DNA of 64,000 nt, from the NCBI GenBank assembly GCA_964423615.1, contig CAYRFQ010000019.1, positions 1 through 64,000 of the forward strand, given 5' to 3'. The position numbers were made by a program, and so were the translations under genes. The notes under the pieces were generated by a model that was not told the origin of the DNA, did no database searches, and saw only the letters and a list, made by a program, of their open reading frames with translations. Source of the DNA: CAYRFQ01 sp964423615 (GTDB lineage: Bacteria; Planctomycetota; Planctomycetia; Gemmatales; Gemmataceae). This document shows, one piece after another, positions 52,898 through 61,126 of this stretch (its first letter is position 1; each line of letters opens with the position of its first letter).

Positions 52898-54370
52898 ATG
52901 GGAACGAACCTTAGACTTACAATTGGGTTGTTACTCGCCCTGTTCTGTTGCCAACGGAGTTTCGGACAAGGGATCATTTTGCCTGGGGCAGGCCCCGTCC
53001 ATCGTTCGATGGGTGGGGCATCTACTGCCGTGGCAGTAGACCCCATCGGAGCCCACTTTTGGAACCCTGCGGTTCTGTCCACGCTCCCAGACAATCAAGT
53101 TGGCTTTGGTCTTGAACTCCTGTACGCAGATACCCACGTTGGTTCCACGATTCCCGCAGGATCTGGTCCTCTGGGGTTTCCTCCAGAAACTCGGTCGGGG
53201 AACACTCGAAGTGACAGTGGCGTGGCTGGTGCCCCAGCATTTGGAGTTGTATTTCACCCGAAAGCCCTCCCTCGCGTGACGATGGGAATGGGGCTGGTGA
53301 CTCTTGCTGGGGCCAGTGTTAACTTCCCTGGAGATGCGGGAAATCCAATTTTGAGCCCGAACACACCGCCGACAAGCAACGGGTTTGGACCGATTTTTTC
53401 TAGCATTACATTGTTAGCAAGTAAGGTTAACATGGCCGTGAAAGTGACAGACCGGCTCACGGTGGGTGTGGGTGGTACAGTCACCACAACAGCTCTGGCT
53501 CTCGATCCTGCATTTTTCGCAGGAAGAAACGATGCCAACAACGACGGAGTATCTTCATTTCCCGCAGCAACACATGGGCATCCGTACTGGGGGGGTGGAT
53601 TTCAACTTGGTATCCATTACGACCTCACCGAAGATTGGTCGCTTGGATTTGGCTACAAAAGCCCGATCTGGCAAGAAACTTGGACTTTTCGAAGTCAAGA
53701 CGAAGTTGGGGGAGCTTTGAATGTCCGTTTGGACGCGTCCATTCCCGCAGTTTATTCTTGGGGTGTTGCTTACAAAGGTTTGCCGAGAACGATCCTTGCT
53801 GCGGATGTACGATTCATCGATTACGAAAACACCGATCTTTTCGGAGATAGAGTCATTGACGGAGGGGTTGGCTGGCAGAACGTAATCGCCGTTGGAGTGG
53901 GAGGACAACATCAACTCTCAGACCGGGTCGCCCTGCGTTTGGGCTACGTTTACAACGACAATCCTGTTCCAAGCACGTTGACATTGTTCAACACACAACT
54001 CCCTGCGATTTTGCAACACCAGATTTCTGTTGGTGGGACAATTGCTCTCAATGACTATATGGACATGAATCTGGCTTACATCCACGGAGTGCAAAATTCC
54101 ATTAGCGGCGGTGTCCCTCAACTCGAAGGTGCCGATGTGACGCTGGATACGGAATTGCATTCGATTGCCTTGGGGCTCAACATTCGGTTTGGCTCGAAGT
54201 GCAGCTCAAGGCTTCCAGTTCCCAAGGAAGAACCGTACCCTGAGGTGAATTTTCCCATGCAAACAACCAACAACGCAAGGTTCCTAACCGCAAGTCCTAC
54301 AGACCACGGCGGTGTAGGCCTAACTCCTCAAGGTCAGGTCCCTTATGGTGGAGCACCTCTCACTCAATAA
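52898..54370 (+). CDS. FadL/OmpP1-type outer-membrane porin
   Basis: 490 residues. The ATG at 52898 is seven bases after gagga and starts a signal peptide (LTIGLLLALFCCQRSFG). The mature N terminus GIILPGAGPVHRSMGGASTA followed by AHFWNPAVLS is that of the FadL family, where it forms the plug; the rest is rich in alternating beta strands ending with LHSIALGLNIRFG. FadL-type channels take hydrophobic compounds such as fatty acids or aromatics across the outer membrane. The C-terminal 55 residues are polar and Pro/Thr-rich, past the usual barrel end, which is odd for this family. It is transcribed alone. Confidence 0.82.
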   Translation: MGTNLRLTIGLLLALFCCQRSFGQGIILPGAGPVHRSMGGASTAVAVDPIGAHFWNPAVLSTLPDNQVGFGLELLYADTHVGSTIPAGSGPLGFPPETRSGNTRSDSGVAGAPAFGVVFHPKALPRVTMGMGLVTLAGASVNFPGDAGNPILSPNTPPTSNGFGPIFSSITLLASKVNMAVKVTDRLTVGVGGTVTTTALALDPAFFAGRNDANNDGVSSFPAATHGHPYWGGGFQLGIHYDLTEDWSLGFGYKSPIWQETWTFRSQDEVGGALNVRLDASIPAVYSWGVAYKGLPRTILAADVRFIDYENTDLFGDRVIDGGVGWQNVIAVGVGGQHQLSDRVALRLGYVYNDNPVPSTLTLFNTQLPAILQHQISVGGTIALNDYMDMNLAYIHGVQNSISGGVPQLEGADVTLDTELHSIALGLNIRFGSKCSSRLPVPKEEPYPEVNFPMQTTNNARFLTASPTDHGGVGLTPQGQVPYGGAPLTQ

Positions 54371-54585
54371 AGTTCGCACCGGTTAAGACGTGCAACACTG
54401 AGAACATAATATCTTCGGACTGCAATGTTGGCTATCTACGTAGTGCAGCAATAAGCGGTTTTGGTTGTCTGAACGCCAGAGGAACTTAGGAGGAAAGTTC
54501 AAGAAACCGTCGAGGTTGATGATATTTCTTAACGAAATGGGATCATGGGCGAGATGGTTAGTAGGAGTTAAGAGTTTGTGAAAAA

Positions 54586-54603
54586 GGTGGGCCTTGGCCC
54601 ACC
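54586..54603. repeat. Palindrome copy 2 of the GGTGGGCC type
   Basis: ggtgggccttggcccacc between the convergent 3' ends of the porin and the degenerate protease genes. It matches the element at 25103 in stem, in the aa flank on the left and in position between convergent genes; centre is tt instead of at. Confidence 0.65.
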
Positions 54604-54630
54604 CTACAAACAGTATCACTTTGATGACCT

Positions 54631-55692
54631 TTAGTTTCCGCTAGCAACTTTAAGCGGGTGCATTCCTTTCTTCATCTCCTGGATGAGGGGAAGAACGACT
54701 TCCGTGGGGATTGCATAGGACTCCGTCCGCCCAGCGCGGGAGACGTTGATGCCGATGACTTCTCCATCCAAGTTGACGACGGGGCTTCCGCACTCGTCTG
54801 GGGCCACAATGCCGTCATGTTGAAGAACAATTGGAAAGCCAGTTCTCCGTTTGCTCAACTTACTTCCCATGCTGTTCTGGATGTCGCCACGGGAAAGCGG
54901 TGCCCGACCCAACTTGACTTTGAAGTCACGAACGTTCTTCCCACGGAGAACGCCAACCACAACGGTCGTCCCTGGGCGAAGTCCGCTGAGAGCAGCAATC
55001 AGCTTCTCGGGCGATTTGATGTCTTTCTTGTTGACCGCCACGATGACGTCGTTCGGACGCAACCCCGCCTTAGAAGCTCCACTTCGGGGAAGGACTCGCA
55101 GGATCTTGACGCCGTCGCTGTCAGGGGCCAGATTGATCCCCATGTAGCCTCGGTTCGGATTCACTCTTCGGACACCCTTCCGATAGCGGACGTTGCGCAT
55201 GCCAACGCTAACGACGCCTACAGTAATCGGCGTAGCTTTGCTACCAACCGAAATGGCCCAACTACCCACGGGATTGTCTTTGCTCGGGGTAAATGCCACG
55301 GCCTGGAATTTTTCGGCTTTGACGCGAAGTAGGGCGAGGTCATGCTTGGGGTGAGCCCCAACGACCTTGGCTTCGAATTCGTTCCCGTCCTCGGTCACGA
55401 TGACAGGATCTTTGGTGAGTTTGCTTGCCTTGGTGAGAACCCAACCGTCGGAGCCAACGATCGTACCGAAGGCGACTTTGTCGCCCTCGCAGCGAACTGT
55501 AACTACAGACTTTCGAGGCTGCGCAACGACGGACTCGAGGATTTTCAAAATCTCCGGGTTGTTTCTCGCGAAGCCAAGGACTTTCGATGCCTGGGCTTGA
55601 GCCACCGAAGGAAGGAGCAACCCAACACCCAACACGACAGCCAGGATGAGTGTTGAACTTTTTCGGAACGAGTGAGAAATTTGTTGTTTCAT
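54631..55692 (-). CDS. Degenerate HtrA-like protein with a PDZ domain nested in the protease fold
   Basis: 353 residues with a signal peptide (STLILAVVLGVGLLLPSVAQA). The N-terminal barrel is recognisable: FGTIVGSDGWVLTKASKL, where the catalytic His of T-A-x-H is Ser90; the Asp survives in AHPKHDLALLRV (D118). A PDZ domain follows at about 182-262 (YMGINLAPDSDGVKILRVLP, KAGLRPNDVIVAVN). Only then does the second-barrel strand with the serine motif come: GNSGGP is replaced by DECGSP, putting Cys301 at the nucleophile place, then VVNLDGEVIGINVS and YAIPTEVVLPLI. So the PDZ sits inside the protease domain and two of three catalytic residues have changed. It is likely non-catalytic. The intact HtrA relative lies 291 bp upstream on the same strand. 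Confidence 0.85.
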   Translation of the reverse strand: MKQQISHSFRKSSTLILAVVLGVGLLLPSVAQAQASKVLGFARNNPEILKILESVVAQPRKSVVTVRCEGDKVAFGTIVGSDGWVLTKASKLTKDPVIVTEDGNEFEAKVVGAHPKHDLALLRVKAEKFQAVAFTPSKDNPVGSWAISVGSKATPITVGVVSVGMRNVRYRKGVRRVNPNRGYMGINLAPDSDGVKILRVLPRSGASKAGLRPNDVIVAVNKKDIKSPEKLIAALSGLRPGTTVVVGVLRGKNVRDFKVKLGRAPLSRGDIQNSMGSKLSKRRTGFPIVLQHDGIVAPDECGSPVVNLDGEVIGINVSRAGRTESYAIPTEVVLPLIQEMKKGMHPLKVASGN

Positions 55693-55983
55693 GGTGAGTA
55701 TAAACGGGAAGTTTCCCGCTCGAATGAGTAATAGTGTTGTGAAGAATCTCAGCGTTCAGGTCAAGCACCCTACGTTGGACGCTGAACTGGAAATATGTTG
55801 TCCGGAAATGCGGTTCGATCGCCTTTCCGGTGTTGATTAGTATTTCAACAGAATCACAAGTGGCCTGGAGGATTCGGTGCAGGTGGGAGAGGGCTTCGAT
55901 AGCTAGGGGGCCTGTGGCAGCAGGCAGTTCCTTGACAATCGAGCAGTCACCGAGGTCCATTGAATATAATTGGCAAAACCGAT

Positions 55984-57009
55984 TTAGTCACGACGACCAA
56001 GGGTTAACTTGAGAGTGACTCTCTCGCCGTCTCTATCGACAATGACATCGACAGTACGCCCGGGTCGCTGTCGCCCCACGGCATTGGCGAGGTCTGTGAA
56101 GGTTTTCACCGATTTTCCGGCAAACTTGACGACGATGTCGCCCTTCTTCATGCCAGCCTTCTCGGCGGGAGAATCCTCATAGACCTCGATGATCTTGGCC
56201 GACTTACCGTCTGGGTCACCCTGGACACCGATATAGGCTTTGTCTCCGGCGATGAGGACTTCCCACTCGTCGTGGTATTTATCGACAGGAACGTGCATGT
56301 TGTAAGTAATCTTTGGACCAATTCGGCTGTGGATCCCGATGACGTTTCCGTTCATGTCGAAAAGCGGACCACCAGAGTCGCCTCCGACAAGTGTGCAATC
56401 GGTACGGAGGACGTTTGCGTAGCTGGTGCGAATGCGACCAAGTCGAACGACGGGAGTCCGTCCGGTTCGAAAACCACCTGGGTGGCCAATTGCTACACAC
56501 CAATCGCCTTTGCGGATAGTTTTGGACTTGCCCATCTTAACGTAAGGAAATTTCCCTTTGTCAGTAATTTTGATCATTCCCGAATCAACCCGCCTGTTGG
56601 CTCCAAGAGTTTCACCCTTGCGAGTTGTTCCGTCTGGCATAATGATGACGACTTTGCGTCCTGAGGGGCCGGAGACATGGCCAGCGGTGAGAATATAACC
56701 GTCTTCGCTGACGATAACCCCTGATCCTTGACCAGCACCGATTCGGATGCCAACGACCGCAGGTGTGACTTTGTTGACCACCTCGCGGACTCTTTCTTGA
56801 ATCTTTTTGAGGTCCAGGACAGATGTCGGAGCCTCTTTCCGGAAAACTTTTGGAAGTGGTGTGAATTTGGGTGGGAAGGTCTGGTTCTTGGGTGGCTGCT
56901 GTGTTGTTGGCTTCTCCTGGGCAGCAATAGGAGAGACCGTTGCAGCCGCCAGCAACGCGACCATCCACAGTCGTCCCCACGGGACGACTAAAGAATGTGA
57001 GAAACGCAT
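55984..57009 (-). CDS. HtrA/Deg-type serine protease with PDZ domain
   Basis: 341 residues from ATG 57009; the longer frame starts with TTG 57018. A signal-like segment (WGRLWMVALLAAATVSPIAA) is followed by a Pro/Lys-rich linker and the protease: GVIVSEDGYILTAGHVSG (His111), ANRRVDSGMIKITD (Asp142) and TLVGGDSGGPLFDMNGNV (Ser212). The triad is complete. One C-terminal PDZ domain (about 255-335; YIGVQGDPDGKSAKIIEV, AEKAGMKKGDIVVKF) follows. It should act outside the cytoplasm on misfolded or specific proteins. A conserved Gly/His segment AIGHPGGF matches the family. It is the upstream partner of the degenerate protein at 54631. Confidence 0.88.
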   Translation of the reverse strand: MRFSHSLVVPWGRLWMVALLAAATVSPIAAQEKPTTQQPPKNQTFPPKFTPLPKVFRKEAPTSVLDLKKIQERVREVVNKVTPAVVGIRIGAGQGSGVIVSEDGYILTAGHVSGPSGRKVVIIMPDGTTRKGETLGANRRVDSGMIKITDKGKFPYVKMGKSKTIRKGDWCVAIGHPGGFRTGRTPVVRLGRIRTSYANVLRTDCTLVGGDSGGPLFDMNGNVIGIHSRIGPKITYNMHVPVDKYHDEWEVLIAGDKAYIGVQGDPDGKSAKIIEVYEDSPAEKAGMKKGDIVVKFAGKSVKTFTDLANAVGRQRPGRTVDVIVDRDGERVTLKLTLGRRD

Positions 57010-57461
57010 GCTGAACAAACTCCATCAATCAAACGTTGGGGGGTGAAAAGAGTCATCGTGAGGGCGATCAAATGAGATTTAGTCTATAAACCCCAAAAGG
57101 GCAGATCGCGCTCAAACAAATTAACGATACAGAGAGAGATTCCTCACTGCAAGAAGTAAGTTAAAGAACGAAGTGGAATTGCCGAAGGGTGGATTAGAAG
57201 ACCCTTCATGGTCCGAATAGATTCCTTGAGTGACCCAGAACTCGCAATACGTTTTGATGCAGCTCTTATGGAGGTTTTTCGCCATCTCGTGGCCTGCTAT
57301 TTTTCCTATGGAAGTAACCTGGAGCATGAGCAAGGCCGATTCAAACCCGGTCCAAGAATTCTGTTCAGACGAGCGGTTGAGCCTGCAAAGTTCCCATCCG
57401 TTGGTTGTCAGGCTGCGAAACAACACGAAGGATTCCGCTCCGTGGTGCGATCGTTATGACA
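57010..57461. other. Gap upstream of the HtrA-type gene
   Basis: 452 bp between two minus-strand genes. Short frames on both strands (57121-57426 minus, 57208-57459 plus) show no motif. It should hold the promoter for the HtrA-like gene and end of the DinB-like transcript; nothing firm is seen. Confidence 0.35.
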
Positions 57462-57944
57462 CTAACTTTCCCTAGCGACTTTAAAGAGGTTCCAGGTAAT
57501 GTGGGCTTGGCCTTGGTGGTGGGCTTCGTGCCAACAGAGAACTTGGAGCCACTCCTGGTGGGTCCACCTGGCCTCTTCGTGGGGTTTCCTGGGAAAATGT
57601 GTGTCCTCGACCGAACGAAAGTACTCGAGTAAAGCTGCGCGTCCGGGATTCAAGTACTCCTGAATTTCACTGAGTGTCGGGATAATATCATCGACAGTGC
57701 TTCCTCCCGCAAAACGCTCGACATAGTCGGGACGATGAACTTTTCGTTGTTTGATCAGAACATTCAAGTGTCGATCATCGGTCGCAGCGAGATGCATAAT
57801 CTGCCAAGCGATGTGGGCACGTCCTGGACCAGGACGCCACCCGAGAATCTCCTGGGCGTTGGTTTCCTTCGCAATCTCATCAAGCATTCCGAGAGTGCGT
57901 GACCGGGCGAACTCCATTTGTGACAAAAGGCCAGGCTTGAGCAT
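57462..57944 (-). CDS. DinB-like protein (second copy)
   Basis: 160 residues with the DinB/YfiT four-helix pattern: GRAHIAWQIMHLAATDDRHL (first metal His), then WLQVLCWHEAHHQGQAHITW with the His pair near the C terminus. It is only remotely like the copy at 51860. The His residues needed for metal binding are all present. The start is ATG 57944, taken as M of MLKPGLLSQ. The ABC transporter gene ends 73 bp upstream on the same strand. Confidence 0.75.
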   Translation of the reverse strand: MLKPGLLSQMEFARSRTLGMLDEIAKETNAQEILGWRPGPGRAHIAWQIMHLAATDDRHLNVLIKQRKVHRPDYVERFAGGSTVDDIIPTLSEIQEYLNPGRAALLEYFRSVEDTHFPRKPHEEARWTHQEWLQVLCWHEAHHQGQAHITWNLFKVARES

Positions 57945-58016
57945 CGTTGGGTCTCCAATGTTGATAAAAAGATTGAGTTCTTGTCGCCGACTAAACTACG
58001 ACGAGTGTCTTGGAGG

Positions 58017-59549
58017 CTAAGTGGCAGTTCCCCATCGTTTCTCGAGGTGACGGGATAGTAGCCCCAAGGGCACCGACATCAACAAATACAGCCCAGCTGT
58101 AGCGAGAGCAATTTCCGTCAGGTGCTCATTGCTGGACCTAGTTAAAATGAGGTACTGCTTGGTTAACTCGGTCACAGCGATAACGCTCACGAGGCTCGTG
58201 TCTTTGAACATGGCCACGAGATCGTTGGTCATCGGGGGCAGGATGACGCGGACGGCTTGCGGAAGTATGATCCTACGAAAGGTCAATGAATCGGACATTC
58301 CAAGGGAGTTTGCTGCCTCCCATTGTCCACTGGGGACCGATGTGATTCCCGCTCGATAGATTTCGGCTTCGTAAGCCGCGTAGTTAAGCCCAAATCCGAC
58401 CACGGCTACCCAAAACGCTGGGAACTTGAAGAGGTCTCCGAAGCCGTTGGCCATGCCAATTTCTGGTAGACCATAATAGAGGAACACCAGTAAGAGTAAG
58501 ACAGGGATGCCTCGAAAAAACTCGATGTAGGCCGTCGCTAGCCAGGACAGTGGTTTCGGTGCGTACAATCGAACGAGAGCGATCACGAGGCCCCAAACGA
58601 CGGCCACGAGAAACCCAAGACTGGTCACCTGGATGGTGATCCACGCTCCCTGGAGCAACAACCACAAAACTTCCTGCAAACGAATGCCGCCAAAAGTTGC
58701 GACTTGTTGGACCGAAGAATCTTGTTCGAGGAAGACGTTGCGAGGCATAAACTCTTCTTGGTTGTCGTTCCACATCCGCCACTTTTGGTAGATGCGTCTT
58801 AGTTCGCCCGTTGCAAAGAGTTTGGTAATGGCGTCGTCGAGATCTTGCTTCAGCTCCGGATTCTTCTTGGAAACCGCAATTCCGTAATATCCACGACCGG
58901 TTAATTCTCCGACGAACTTGACGGGAGGAGCCTTGACGGTTATCGGACTCTTCTTGGCGTAGTATTCGGCGATTGGGAGATCAAGCAGCACCCCGGCTGG
59001 TCGGTCGAGTCCAGCAGCTTCCTCCCCCTTCACACAATCGATGTAGGGGGCACGCTGATCCTCGTAGATTTTGGCGGGAACCTCTAACCGCTTGAGTAAA
59101 CGAGAAGCCGCCGTGTTTCCAAGAGTGCCGATCTGCAAACCACGTCTTTTGAAATCCGCCAAAGACTTTAACTCGGTCTCCTCTTGATGGACGGCCAGTT
59201 GGAGTTTGAACGCGTAGTAGGGTTTCGTAAAGAAGACCTTTTCGAGTCTATCGTCGGTGATCTCCAGACCATTCATGGCGAAGTCAATAGTCCCCTGTTG
59301 GACGTCCTTGACGAGATTCTCGAAGGATCGTTGAGTGAACTCGATTTTTCGTTGCAGTTCTCGCTCCAAGGCACGGACGATATCGACTTCGTAACCGATG
59401 AACTGGTCAGGACGTTCTGGATTGGCGAAAATGTACGGAGCACCGCCTTCCGCGTCGGCTCCCCATTTCAGGGGATTCTGGGCCAAGACGAGGCCCGGAA
59501 AAGCCAAAACTATACATAGGGCAAATGCTAGGAATCTCGGGAGCAACAA
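58017..59549 (-). CDS. Amino-acid ABC transporter: binding protein fused to permease
   Basis: 510 residues. After a signal peptide (FLAFALCIVLAFPGLVLAQ) comes a family 3 solute-binding domain (about 25-265; EGGAPYIFANPERPDQFIGY, MNGLEITDDRLEKVFFTKPYY), then a HisM/GlnP-type permease with some five helices and the ATPase-contact loop EAANSLGMSDSLTFRRIILPQA. The fusion is known for polar amino-acid transporters (for example GlnPH types). No ATPase gene adjoins, so it must be elsewhere. The start appears to be TTG 59549, since no ATG or GTG precedes the signal peptide and gagg lies eight bases before it. Substrate is probably glutamine, glutamate or another polar amino acid. Confidence 0.85.
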   Translation of the reverse strand: MLLPRFLAFALCIVLAFPGLVLAQNPLKWGADAEGGAPYIFANPERPDQFIGYEVDIVRALERELQRKIEFTQRSFENLVKDVQQGTIDFAMNGLEITDDRLEKVFFTKPYYAFKLQLAVHQEETELKSLADFKRRGLQIGTLGNTAASRLLKRLEVPAKIYEDQRAPYIDCVKGEEAAGLDRPAGVLLDLPIAEYYAKKSPITVKAPPVKFVGELTGRGYYGIAVSKKNPELKQDLDDAITKLFATGELRRIYQKWRMWNDNQEEFMPRNVFLEQDSSVQQVATFGGIRLQEVLWLLLQGAWITIQVTSLGFLVAVVWGLVIALVRLYAPKPLSWLATAYIEFFRGIPVLLLLVFLYYGLPEIGMANGFGDLFKFPAFWVAVVGFGLNYAAYEAEIYRAGITSVPSGQWEAANSLGMSDSLTFRRIILPQAVRVILPPMTNDLVAMFKDTSLVSVIAVTELTKQYLILTRSSNEHLTEIALATAGLYLLMSVPLGLLSRHLEKRWGTAT

Positions 59550-59743
59550 CGTCGAACCCTCAACACGCTAGAACAAGAATTGGATTTGCGGGTGTTGGTG
59601 TTTACAGTCCAGAGGACCAGTGTGAAGGAGGATGGGATTCTGCGACTTCATCCGTTGAAAGTGACAGGCCACAAGAAAAGCCCCCAGCGAGGCGTGTCAC
59701 CGAGGGCTTGAAACCGTTGCTCTTCGCGCAACTACATTACTGG

Positions 59744-60520
59744 TTAGCGATCGCTTGCGAAGCCGGATGAGGTGGTCGTCTCACCATAGGCCCGATAGCC
59801 GAACCCACTCGGAGTGGTCTCCTTTTGAGTACGTGGTTCGTTGGAAAATCGCTCGCCATAGGCTCGGTAAATAGGACCGCTGGTTTTATTGCCTGGGAGT
59901 GAAACAAGAATGCCACCTGGTTGCGCAGGTTTGGTTTGTTTCGGTGCTGCAGGAACTGGAACGGGATTTTGAGGACCGCCGTCATAACGGAATTCGTCCT
60001 TTTCCTTTTGAGTTGGAGCGGGAACAGTCCGTGGCGCTGGGAGTGGCTGGAGTTGGTTACCTGTGATCTCGGGAGTGGTCACTTGCGGAACGGCAGGAAG
60101 CTCTCCCAGGTTCACTGTCGGGAAAGAAGTGTCCGCATCGTCAGCACAGAAGCCACTGTAGTAGTAGTAACTTCGCGGGTAGTAATACCGCGGGTAGTAG
60201 CTGTACGAGTAGCGATAAGAATAACGGGGATAGTACCCGCCATAGTATCGGTAAGAATAGCCGTAGTACGGTCGGTAGGACCGGTACGAGTAAGAGTAGT
60301 ACGGCCGATAGGAGTAACGGAATGCTGGGCGGTAGTATCGACGGTAGAAGTGAACCAAGTTGGTATCTGCCTCCTGACCGTTCATGTCCAATGTCATGGT
60401 CGGTGCATCGACACCGTCGGGAACGGTTGCGGACGCAGGTACAATGACTTGGGCCAGGCTTGGGGATGTCCAAGCAACAAGGGACAGAACACCGATTGCC
60501 AACATGCTGTGAGTTCGCAT
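59744..60520 (-). CDS. Secreted Tyr/Arg-rich low-complexity protein
   Basis: 258 residues with a signal peptide (MLAIGVLSLVAWTSPSLAQ), a linker with a conserved look (TMTLDMNGQEADTNLVHF), then about 65 residues made almost wholly of Tyr, Arg, Ser, Pro and Gly (units such as YRPYYSYSYRSYRP) at about 54-118, and a Pro/Thr/Lys-rich tail with two similar units (YRAYGERFSNEP and YRAYGETTTSSG). No family is recognised. ATG 60520 has the strong ribosome site aaggagg. Low-complexity, Tyr-rich exported proteins may be surface or matrix components; this is inference. Confidence 0.65.
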   Translation of the reverse strand: MRTHSMLAIGVLSLVAWTSPSLAQVIVPASATVPDGVDAPTMTLDMNGQEADTNLVHFYRRYYRPAFRYSYRPYYSYSYRSYRPYYGYSYRYYGGYYPRYSYRYSYSYYPRYYYPRSYYYYSGFCADDADTSFPTVNLGELPAVPQVTTPEITGNQLQPLPAPRTVPAPTQKEKDEFRYDGGPQNPVPVPAAPKQTKPAQPGGILVSLPGNKTSGPIYRAYGERFSNEPRTQKETTPSGFGYRAYGETTTSSGFASDR

Positions 60521-61126
60521 GCGACGACCTCCTTAAATGTGTGTAGAATCAGAAGCAACAAACATCCATGTAGTGTGACGGTGCTAAAGATGTGTCCGCT
60601 GGCAAGCCATCACTAGTTAATATTGTAACCAACCCAAATTCCCAGTCAAAGACCCCTTCCAAAATATTTTCCCCAGATCTCCCCCGACTCCAGAAAGGTC
60701 TCCGTTGCGAGAGATCAACGAATTGGGGACAATGACCCAAACGATAAACTTAAGGGGCAATCGAATGTTTCCTGTTTGCCTAGGTTACGGCGGGCAGTCG
60801 TCGAGGTCCCCGGCCCAACGCGTTCTCCGCTTTGCTCAAGTCTGGCCTCACTTAAGTGTTTTCCGCTTGGGTCAAAGCTCAACTTTCCCCAAGTAAGACT
60901 AAGGACTTGGATACCGAAGACGCAGGAACCAATCCAAAAGGAGAGGTCCATTGGGCTCAGAGAAATCAGATGGGGGCGGGTGATAATGAACCTGGTTGAG
61001 CAGTATTTGTGATCGATCAGGTCCGAGTTGACGATACTGCTCTCGCCGAACTCAACATCAAACTCGGGCATCGACCGCGTCTAAATTCGAAACAGTCAGC
61101 AGCATTTCATCGGTGGATTCAAAGCT
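60521..61126. other. Gap between divergent genes
   Basis: 606 bp. No gene is supported; an apparent minus frame 60715-61071 has no motif. Promoters for the Tyr-rich protein and the histidine kinase must be here. No strong hairpin was seen. Confidence 0.35.

Noticed and set aside
57121..57426. Minus-strand ORF of 101 residues between the DinB-like and HtrA-like genes
   Set aside because: No motif, not supported by start context; a plus-strand ORF at 57208-57459 competes and is equally weak.
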